The notes under the pieces: model-generated
What the model saw: the letters and a program-made list of their open reading frames with translations, nothing else
Told to the model about the DNA's origin: nothing
Databases searched by the model: none
From: Gemmatimonadota bacterium
Lineage (GTDB): Bacteria > Gemmatimonadota > Gemmatimonadetes > Gemmatimonadales > Gemmatimonadaceae
Direction: 5' to 3'
Assembly (NCBI GenBank): GCA_016714015.1
Contig: JADJNZ010000001.1
Span: 1,419,593 to 1,483,592, forward strand
Length of the DNA: 64,000 nt
Shown here: positions 49,191 through 59,400 of the stretch, piece after piece
Numbering within the stretch: the first letter of the stretch is position 1
Layout of the letters: each line of letters starts with the position of its first letter
Translations under genes and position numbers: made by a program

Positions 49191-50314
49191 TCCGTCGTCC
49201 GCGCGGCATCGCCGCCGCACTTGTCGTGTCGGCGCTCGTCTCCCTCGCGATCCCCGGTTCGTCGGCCGCCGCCCAGCGCCGGACGGAGAACGTCGTGCTC
49301 ATCGTCACCGACGGGCTGCGATGGCAGGATCTGTATCGCGGACCAGAGCGGCGCTTGATGAGTCGCGCGCTCGGCGGCGTCGGCGACACGACCGAGCTCA
49401 TCCGTGAGTTCTGGCGCGACGACCCGAAGGAGCGGCGCGCTCGGTTGTTCCCGTTCCTCTGGGGCGAGGTCGCCGCGAAGGGCGCGCTCTTCGGGAACCA
49501 GGACGTGGGCAGCGTGGCCCGCATCACCAACACCTACAAGTTCTCGTATCCGGGATACTCGGAGCTCCTCACCGGCTTCTTCGATCCGCGGATCGACAGC
49601 AACGGCTATCCCGCCAATCCCAACGTCACCGTCCTCGAGTGGCTCGCCAGGCAGCCGCGCTTCCGCGGGAAGGTCGGGGCGATCGCCACCTGGGATGTCA
49701 TCAGCAACGTGATCAATGAGGCGCGCGCCGGGATCGACGTGCTCGATGGATGGGAGGAGCCCTTCCCGGGAGCGCAGGGTCGCGACCCGCGGCGCGCGAT
49801 GGTCAACGAGCTCTATCGCACGAGCCTGCGCTACTGGGACGAGGTCGCGTTCGACGCGCCGATGCAGCTCGCGACCAAGGAGTACATCCGGCTCAAGCAG
49901 CCGCGGGTGCTGTTCGTGGGCTACGGCGAGACGGACGAATGGGCGCATGCGCGGCGCTACGACCTCACGCTCCGTTCGGCGCACGCGGTGGACGCCTTCA
50001 TCGCCGACCTCTGGCGGTACATGCAGGGGATGCGGCAGTACCGCGGCAAGACGACGTTCATCATCACGACCGACCACGGGCGCGGGAGCGGTGGGGATGA
50101 CTGGACGTCGCACGGGGAGCGGGTCGACGGCGCCGAGGACATCTGGGTGGCGGTGCTTGGCCCTGACACCCCGCATCTTGGCGAGATCCGCGGCGGAAAG
50201 GCCATCAAACAGGGACAGGTAGCCGCCACCATAGCGGCACTTCTCGGGTTGGAGGCCGATTTCGTCCGATTCTCTCCCGGGTCGGCTCCCTCCATTAGAG
50301 AGGTCGTCCGCTAG
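49187..50314 (+). CDS. Alkaline-phosphatase-superfamily exported protein
   Basis: A 375-residue protein with a signal peptide (about 1-30, ...SSAAAQ). D42 in VLIVTDGLRWQDLYRG is the first metal site; GYGETDEWAHARRYD and TDHGRGSGGDDWTSHG (D296-H297) are later metal-binding segments of the sulfatase/phosphodiesterase fold. An active-site Ser/Thr would lie near YPGYSELLTG. It may be a phosphodiesterase, phosphatase or sulfatase. Translationally coupled to the DUF1801 gene. Confidence 0.82.
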   Translation: MIRRPRGIAAALVVSALVSLAIPGSSAAAQRRTENVVLIVTDGLRWQDLYRGPERRLMSRALGGVGDTTELIREFWRDDPKERRARLFPFLWGEVAAKGALFGNQDVGSVARITNTYKFSYPGYSELLTGFFDPRIDSNGYPANPNVTVLEWLARQPRFRGKVGAIATWDVISNVINEARAGIDVLDGWEEPFPGAQGRDPRRAMVNELYRTSLRYWDEVAFDAPMQLATKEYIRLKQPRVLFVGYGETDEWAHARRYDLTLRSAHAVDAFIADLWRYMQGMRQYRGKTTFIITTDHGRGSGGDDWTSHGERVDGAEDIWVAVLGPDTPHLGEIRGGKAIKQGQVAATIAALLGLEADFVRFSPGSAPSIREVVR

Positions 50315-50387
50315 CCGCCGCGATCGGCGAGCACGCCATTTGCGTTACCAATCCACTGGGCACTCTTCCTTGGAGTGCAGGCTCGGC

Positions 50388-50393
50388 TAGTTT
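50388..50393 (+). promoter_or_regulatory. Possible -10 box of the giant repeat-protein gene
   Basis: TAGTTT resembles other -10 boxes in the window; no clear -35 box lies 17 nt upstream. The leader to the GTG at 50481 would be about 80 nt. The remainder of the 166-nt gap shows nothing else. Confidence 0.25.
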
Positions 50394-50480
50394 CTTCTGC
50401 CTAGTGGCTTTGGAGTCCTGATTGCTCGGTCGGCATCTGCCGGTCCTGGGTGGCCCCGCGATGGTTCGGAGGCCAGCCGG

Positions 50481-53400
50481 GTGACCGGCGTCTCCCTGAA
50501 GGCGCGGCGTCGCGTCGCGAGTCTCGCGGTCCTATTGGCCGCGAGCTCTCTCACGACCTGCCGACTCGACGACCTCCTCACACCCGGGGAGATCGGCGCG
50601 CTCGCGGCCACCCCCACCGAACTCGCCGACTCCGCCCTCGCCGGCAGCACCGCGCTCCGGCAGTACGATGTCGCGCTCCGCGTCGATGGCACCGGCGAAC
50701 GACTCCGCTTCGCCGTCGCCGCCGAACTCGGCAGCAGCTGGATCGTGCTCGGCCCCGCCACCGGGACCGCCCCGGGCACCTACAGCCTCTCGGTCGATCC
50801 CACCGGGCTCGCCGTCGGCGAGTACGTCGATACCATCCGCTTCACCGCCGAAGGGCCCGACGCCAAGCAGTTGCGCGTCCCCGTGCGCTTCAAGCTGCTC
50901 CCCTGCACCGTCACCGATCTCGGCGCGCTGCCGGCCTCGGTGAACGGCACGCTCTCGACCGCCGACTGCGCGTCGCCGCGCTTCACCGATCGCTTCGCGC
51001 GCCGCTATCGCATCACCGCGCTGGCCAACGACTCCATCACCGTCCAGCTCGGATCGACCGCCTTCGGGCCCTCGGTCGCCATCGAACGCGTCGGGACGCC
51101 CGCGCCCCTCGCGACGAGCACCACCTGTTCCGTCGCGACGGCCGCCGCCTGCGTGCGCTACCTGCATCTCGCGACCGCCGGCGACTACATCATCGAGGCC
51201 ACCACCAACGGCGCGCGCGCGACCGGCGCCTTCACGCTCTCCGCGTCGCGCCCGCGACCGCCGACGGCCCCCGCGTCACTCGCGCAGCTCACCACGGCTC
51301 CACCGGTGACGCCGGTCGCCCTCGCCGGCACGCTCTCGGCCACGCAACTCACGTTGCAGGCCGCCGTCAGCGATCCCGATGGCGACTCGCTCCGGCTCGA
51401 GGTCGAGCTCCGTCCCATCGGCAATGCGCTCACCGGCACGGCGACGCATACGAGCGCGCTCGGCATCGGGACGCTCGCGGTCACCGCGACCAGCCTCGCG
51501 GATGGCACGGCGTATCGCTGGCGCACGCGCGCCGTCGACGTCACCGGGCGCGCGAGCGCCTGGACCGAGTTCGGCGGCAACGCGGTCGATGCCCCGGACT
51601 TCACCGTCGCCGTGCCCGAAGCACCGGGCGTGCCCACCGGGCTCGCCCAGCGCAAGGATGACGGCGTCACCGACATCGCGCTCGGCGGCACCACCGACGA
51701 ATCGGTCGTGCGTCTTGGCGCGACCGTCACCGACAACGATCCCACCGACCAGATCCGCCTCGAGGTCGAGGTGCGTCCGCTCGGCCAGGCCCTCACGAAC
51801 ACGGCGACCGCCTCGAGCATCCCCGTCACCTCGGGGACCTTCGCCGTCGTCGCCGTCTCGGGTCTCGTCGATGACGTCGGCTATCGCTGGCAGGTGCGCG
51901 CCGTCGACCAGACCGGACGGGCGAGCGCGTGGGTCCGTTTCAGTCCCTCCGGCGAGACCTTCCGCGTCGCGCTGCCGCCCACGCAGCTCGCCTTCGTGGT
52001 GGGACCGAGTACGGCGGCGGCCGGCGCGGCGATCGGACCCGCCGTGCAGGTGGCCGCCCGTGATGCCGGCGGCGCGACGCTCACGAGCTACACCGGACCG
52101 ATCACCATCGCCCTCGGCGACAATCCGGAATCGGCCGCACTCACCGGCACGCTCACCACGAGCGCGGTGGCGGGCGTCGCGACCTTCGCCGACCTGCGCC
52201 TCGATCGCGCGGGCACGGGCTACACCTTCATCGCCTCGGCGAACGCCGGCGCGCTCACGACCGAATCGGATCCGTTCTCGATCGGCGCCGGCAGTGCGCA
52301 GACGCTGGCCTTCACCGTCGGCCCGAGCGCGGCGGTGGCGGGCGCGTCGCTCTCGCCCGCGATCGTCGTGTCGGCGCGCGATGCCTTCGGCAACGTGGCC
52401 ACCGGCTTCAACGGGAGCGTGTCGCTCGCCCTCGGCGCGAACGGCGCCGGTGCGACGCTGCTCGGGACGACCACGGTCGTCGCGGTCAACGGGATCGCGA
52501 CCTTCGGCACGGTCCGGGTGGAGCGCGCGGCGGCCGGGCTGACGCTCGTCGCGAGCGCGGGCGGGTTCACCGACGCGACGAGCGCCGCCTTCACCGTCAG
52601 CGCGGCGAGCGCGACCACGTTGCGGTTCACGTCAGCGCCGTCCACCACCGCTTCCGCGGGCGTGCCGTTCGCGACGCAGCCGGTGGTGGTGCTCGACGAC
52701 CAGTTCGGCAATCGCGTCGCGACCGCCGGGGTCGTCGTGACGGCGGCGGTCGCCTCTGGCACGGGCGCGACGCTCGCGAATGCCCAGGCCACGACCGATG
52801 CGACCGGCACGGCGACGTTCAGCGGTCTGACGATCACCGGCCCGAGTGGCGCGTACACGCTCGCATTCGCGGCATCGGGCCTCACGGGCGTCTCGTCGGG
52901 GTCGATCACGCTGGCGGCGGGCGGCCCGGCGCGGCTCGCGCTCGCGACCGCTCCGTCGCCGACGGTCACCAACGGTGCCGCGTTCCCCGTGGCGCCGGTC
53001 GTGCGCCTCGAGGATGCGGCGGGGAACGTGGTCGCACAGGCCGGCGTCGCGGTCGCCGTCGCACTCGCCTCCGGCGCCCCGGCGCTGAGCGGCACCCCGA
53101 CGGTGCTCACCGACGCGAACGGACAGGCGTCGTTCACCGACCTCGTGCTCACCGGCGCGACCGGTGCGCGCACCCTCGCGTTCAGTGCCGCCGGCCTCGC
53201 CGGCGTGACGAGCGGCGCGATCAGCGTCATCGCGGGGTCGGCGACCGAGATGCTGGCGGTCGCGGGTGATGGGCAGTCGGCCACGGCAGGCAGCGCGGTC
53301 GCCATCGCCCCGTCGGTGCGTGTGCGTGACGAGAGCCAGAACCCCGTCGCCGGCGTGGACGTGACCTTCGCCGTCACGTCGGGCGGCGGCAGCATCGTGC

Positions 53401-56400
53401 CCGCAGCGACCGTGACGACCGACGCGAACGGTCTCGCCACGCTGACGTCGTGGACGCTCGGCGCGTCCGTCGGCACCAACACGCTCGAGGCGAGCGTCGC
53501 GGGCCTCACCGGCAGTCCGGTGCTCTTCACCGCGACGGGCACGGCCGGCGGCGCGACGCAGCTCGCGATCTCCGGCGGCGACAACCTCACCGGTCCGGTG
53601 GGCACCACGCTCGGCACCGCGCACGAGGTGCGCGTGACCGACGCGAACGGCAATCCGGTCGCCGGCGTGAGCATCACCTGGGCGGCGGTCGGCGGCGGCT
53701 CCGTCGCGCCGCTCGCCTCGGTCACCGACGCCGATGGCCGCGCGACCGCGGTGCGAACGCTCGGCGGGACGGCCGGTGCGCAGACGACCACCGCCTCGAC
53801 GACGATCGGCGGTGGCCCGATGAGCGTCACCTTCACGGTGACCGCGACCGTCGGCGGCGCGACGCAGATGGCGCTCGCCGGTGGTGACCTCCAGGTCGAC
53901 AGCGTCGGCTCCACCCTCGCGACGCCGCTCGCCGTGGTCGTCCGCGATGCGCTCAACAATCCGGTCCCCGGTGTCCTGATCTCGTGGGCGGTGGTCGATG
54001 GCGGCGGCAGTGTCGCGCCCGCCACCTCGACCACCGATGCCGCCGGCATCGCGACCGCGTCGTGGACGCTCGGCACCACGACGAGCGCGACCGACAGCAC
54101 GCAGCTCGCGCGCGCGTCGGGCGTGGGCTCCCCGGTGAACTTCGTCGCGACCTCACGTCCTGGCGGCGTGAGCGTCGCGCAGACGACGGTCGCGGTGTCG
54201 CCCGCCTCGGTCGCCGCCTCGCGCGGCACGCCGGCGACGGTCACCGTCACCGCGCGCGACCGCTTCGGCAACATGGTCCCCGGCCGCACCGTCTCGCTCA
54301 GCGCGAACGGCGTGGGCAACACCATCGCGCAGCCCGCGGCGGTCACGGGGGCCAACGGCATCACCACCGGCGCGATCGGCGCGACCGCCAGTGGGGTGCG
54401 CACCATCGTCGCGAGCGTCGACGGGCTCACCGTCACGCAGCAGCCCACGCTGCTCGTCACCGCGGCCCCCGCGTCGGCGGTGGTCTTCACGAGCGTGCCG
54501 GCGACCGCGGTCTCCGGCGCCTCGCTCACGCCGGCCCCCGAGGTCGGCGTCGTCGACTCGCTCGGCAACCGCAACTTCACCTTCGTCGGGGCCATCACGC
54601 TCGGCCTCGCGGTGAATCCGGTGAGCGGCACGCTGAGCGGGACGCTCACGCGCAACGCCATCGCGGGCATCGCCACCTTCCCGGGCCTCGCGCTCGATCG
54701 CGCGGGCGCCGGCTACGTCCTCGTCGCGACCTCCGCCGGTCTCAACGGCGCGACGAGCGGCGCCATCGACGTCACCGCCGGCGGCGTCTCCGCCGCGCGG
54801 TCGCTGCTCACCGTCTCGACCGGCACGCTCGTGGCGGGGCTCGACACCGCGACCATCACCGTGACCGCGCGCGATGCGGCCGACAATCCCGTCGCCGGCG
54901 CCACCGTCACGCTCGCCGCGACCGGCGCCGCCAGCGCGCTCGAGCAGCCGCTCGCCGTCACCGACGCCAACGGCGTCGCGACGGGGCGCGTGAGTGCGAC
55001 GCTGAGCGGGGCGCACACGATCTCCGCGACCATCGGCGCCGTCGCGGTCACGCAGACGCAGGTGGTGACCGTCGCGCCTGCGGCCGCCTCGGGCACCCTC
55101 TCCACGCTGACCGCGCTCCCGACGACGATCTCCGCGGGCGGCCAGACGAGCACGGTGACCGTCACCGCGCGCGACGCCTTCGGGAATGTCATCCCGGGCG
55201 CCACCGTCGTGCTCGCGGCGACCGGGGCGGGCAACACGATCGTCCAGCCCGGCGCGACCGACGCGAATGGCCAGGCGACCGGCACGCTCGCCTCGACCGC
55301 GGCCGGCACCAAGACCGTCACCGCGACCGTGAACGGCACGCCGCTGATCGCGAGCGTCGATGTCGTCATCGGCGCGGGCGCGGTCTCGAGCGCGGCCTCC
55401 ACCATCGCCATCGCCCCCGACACGATCATCGCCGGCGGCGCCGCCAGCACGGTGACCGTCACCGCGCGCGACGCGAACGGCAATCCGATCGCCGGCGCCA
55501 CGGTCGTGCTCGCATCGACGGGGACCGGCAACACCATCACGCAGCCCGTCGGCGTCACCGACGCGAACGGCGTCGCGACCGGCACGATCGCCGCGACCGC
55601 GAGCGGCAGCCGTTCCATCTCCGCCACCATCGGCGGCACCGCCGTCACCGCCACGGCCACGCTCGTGGTGCGGCCGGGGGCCGTCTCGCCCTCGCTCTCC
55701 ACGCTCTCGCTCGACGCGACGAGCACCGCCGCCGGCGCCGCCGCGATCGCGATCACCGCGACCGCGCGCGATGCGAACGGCAACGTGATCCCCGGGCTCG
55801 CCGTCACCTTCGCGGCGACCGGCACCGGCAACACGCTCACGCAACCCGCCGCGCTCACCGACGTGAATGGTCGCGCCAGCGGTGCGATCGCCTCGACCGA
55901 CGCGGGCGTGAAGACCGTCTCCGCGACGATCGACGGCGTGCCCGTCACGCAGACCGCGGACCTCACGGTGTCGGCGGGCGCGGTCTCGGCCGCGCAGTCG
56001 TCGCTCGTCGCCGCGCCCGACACGCTCAGCGCCGACGGCGGGGCGAGCACCATCACCGTCACCGCGCGCGACGCGAGCGGCAATCCGATTGCCGGCCTCG
56101 CCGTGGTGCTCGACGCGACGGGGACCGGCAACACGCTCACGCAACCCGTCGCGGTCACCGATGCCAACGGCGTGGCGACGGGCACGCTCGCGTCCACGGC
56201 GGCCGGCGCGAAGGTGATCACCGCGACCGTCGACGGCACCGCGATCGACCAGGCCGATACCGTCACCGTCACGGCGGGCGCGGTCGCGGCCGGCACGAGC
56301 ACGGTCGTCGCGCTCCCCGACACGCTCAGCGCGGACGGCGGCGCGAGCACCATCACCGTCACCGCACGCGATGCGAACGGCAACCCGGTCGCCGGCCGCA

Positions 56401-59400
56401 CGGTCGTGCTCGCCGCGACCGGCACCGGCAACACGCTCACGCAGCCCGTCGCGGTCACGGACGCGAACGGCGTCGCGACCGGTGCGCTCGCCGCGACCGG
56501 CGCCGGCGCGAAGGTCGTGACCGCGACGATCGACGGCACGCCCGTCACCGCGAGCGACACCGTCGTCGTGACGCCGGGCGCGTTCTCGGCGACGCTCTCG
56601 ACCATCGCGACCTCCACGCCGACCATCTCGGCGGCCGTGGGGTCGGCGACCATCACCGTCACCGCGCATGATGCGAACGGCAACGCCATCCCCGGCCTCG
56701 CCGTGGTGCTCGCCGCGACCGGCACCGGCAACTCGCTCACGCAACCCGCCGCCGTCACCGACGCGAACGGCGTCGCCACCGGCAGCCTGAGCTCCACCGT
56801 CAGCGAGGCCAAGACCGTCTCGGCCACCGTGGGCGCCGTCGCGCTCGTCGCGACCACGACCGTCACCGTCGTCCCCGACGCCGTCTCGGCCGCGCAGTCG
56901 ACCGTGAGCGTCGCGCCCGGCACCATCAGCGCCGACGGTGAGACCGCGACCGTCACCGTCACCGCGCGCGATGCGAGCGGCAACCCCGTCGCGGGCGTCT
57001 CCGTCGCGATCAGCGCGACCGGCAGCGGCAACACGATCGTCCAGCCCGTGGGCACGACCGGTGCGACCGGTGTCGCGACCGGCACCATCAGTGCGACCGC
57101 GACCGGCGCGCGCACCGTCTCGGCCACCGTCAACGGCGTCACCGTCACGCAGACCGCGGCCCTCACCGTGGCGCCCGGCGCCGTCTCGGCGAGCGTCAGC
57201 ACCGTGAGCGCCGATCCGGCCTCGATCACCGCCGGCGGTGCGCCGAGCACGGTGACGGTGACCGCGCGCGATGCGAACGGCAACGTGATCCCGAGCCTCG
57301 CCGTCACCTTCACCGCGACGGGCAGCGGGAACACCCTCACGCAGCCCGCGGCGACCACCGATGCGTCGGGCATCGCGACCGGGTCGTTCACGTCGACCGC
57401 CGCGGGCGCGAAGGTCGTCGTCGCCACCGTCGGCGGTGTGGAGCTCACGCTGCGCGACACCGTGACCGTCACCGCCGCGGCGCTCTCGACGACCACGTCG
57501 ACCATCGTCGCGACGCCCTCGGCCCTCACCGCCGGGACGGGCGACGCGAGCATCGCGGTCACGGTGCGCGATGCCTTCAATAACCCCGTGGCGGGCGTCA
57601 CCGTGGTGCTCGCCGCGACCGGGACGGGCAACACGCTCACGCAGCCCGCGGCCGTCACCGACGCCGACGGGCTCGCGACCGGCAGCTTCGCCTCGACCGG
57701 CGCGGGACTCAAGGAACTCAGCGCCACGCTCGACGGCCAGGCGCTCGTCGCGCGCGACACCATCATCGTCGACGCGGCCGGCGTCTCGACCTCGCTGTCG
57801 TCGATCGTCGCCACGCCGGATTCGATCAGTGCCGACGGCGCCGCGAGCACCATCACCGTCACCGCGCGCGATGCCTTCGGCAATGTCGTCGCGGGCGCCA
57901 GCGTCGTGCTCGCCGCGACCGGCACGGGCAACACGCTCACGCAACCCGCGGCCGTCACCGACGCGAACGGCGTCGCGACCGGGTCGCTCACCTCGACCGC
58001 GGTCGGCAGCAAGGTCGTCACGGCGACCGTCGCCGGCGCGGCGCTGGTGCCGACCGACACCGTAATCGTCGTGCCCGGCGCGATCTCGGCCGCGACCTCG
58101 ACCGTCGCCGCCGCGCCCGCGACGATAGCCGCCGACGGCGGCGCGAGCACCGTGACCGTCACGGCGCGCGACGCGAACGGCAACCTGATCCCGGGCGCGA
58201 CCGTCGTGCTCGCCGCGACCGGTACAGGCAACACCCTCACGCAGCCCGCTACCGTCACCGACGCGAACGGCGTCACGACCGGATCGTTGAGCTCGACGTC
58301 GGCCGGCGCGAAGGTCGTCAGCGCCACCATCGGCGGCGTGGGCGTCACGCAGACCGATACCGTGACCGTGACCGCGGGCAACGTCTCGGCCGCGCTCTCG
58401 ACCGTCGCCGGAGCGCAATCGACGAGCATCGCCGGTGCGGCCGCCACGACCGTGACCGTGACAGCGCGCGACGCGAGCGGCAATCCCGTCGCGGGCGTCG
58501 TCGTGACCCTCGCGGCGACCGGCGCCGGCAACACGCTCACGCAGCCGGTCGGCCTCACCGACGCCAACGGTGTCGCGACCGGCGCGATCACCTCGACCGC
58601 GACCGGTGACAAGGTCGTCACCGCGACGATCGATGGCGTGGTCGCGACGCAGACCTTCACCTTCGCCGTCACGCCGGACGCCGTCGCCGCCGCGACCTCG
58701 AGCGTCGCGGCCGCGCCGACGAGCATCACCGCGGGCGGCGCCGGCAGCACCATCACCGTCACCGCGCGCGACGAGTTCGGCAACGTCGTTCCCGGCGCGA
58801 CCGTCGTCCTCGCGGCGACCGGCACCGGGAACACCGTCACCGATCCGGCGGCCGTCACCGACGCGAACGGTCAGGCGACGGGCACCGTCGCCTCGACCGT
58901 GGCCGGCACCAAGACCGTCTCGGCGACCATCGATGGGGTCGCGGTCACCGCGACCGTCGATCTCACCGTCACCGCGGGGGCGGTCGACGCCGCGCTCTCC
59001 ACCGTCGCGGCGGCGCCCGGCACGCTCAGCGCCGATGGCGGCGCGAGCACGATCACCATCACCGCCCGCGACGCGAACGGCAATCCGATCGCGGGCCAGG
59101 CGGTGACGCTCGCGGCCACCGGCAGCGGCAACACGCTCACGCAGCCGGTCGGCGTGACGGATGCGAACGGCCAGATCACCGGCGCCATCAGTTCGACCGG
59201 CGCCGGCACCAAGACCATCACCGCGACCATCGGCGCGACCGTCGTCACGCAGACGGCAGAAGTCGTGGTCGCCGCGGGTGCAGTGACGGCCGCGCAGTCG
59301 ACGGTCAGCGCCGCGCCCACGAGCATCGTCGCCGGCGGGGCCGCGAGCACCATCACCGTCACCGCGCGCGATCAGCACGGCAATGCGGTGAGCGGGGCGA

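Noticed and set aside
54153..59378. Very long minus-strand frames (1741 and 1381 codons) inside the repeat array
   Set aside because: They repeat every 300 nt because the sense repeats do; the sense frame has Ig-like domains with a signal peptide, while the antisense frames have only biased composition.
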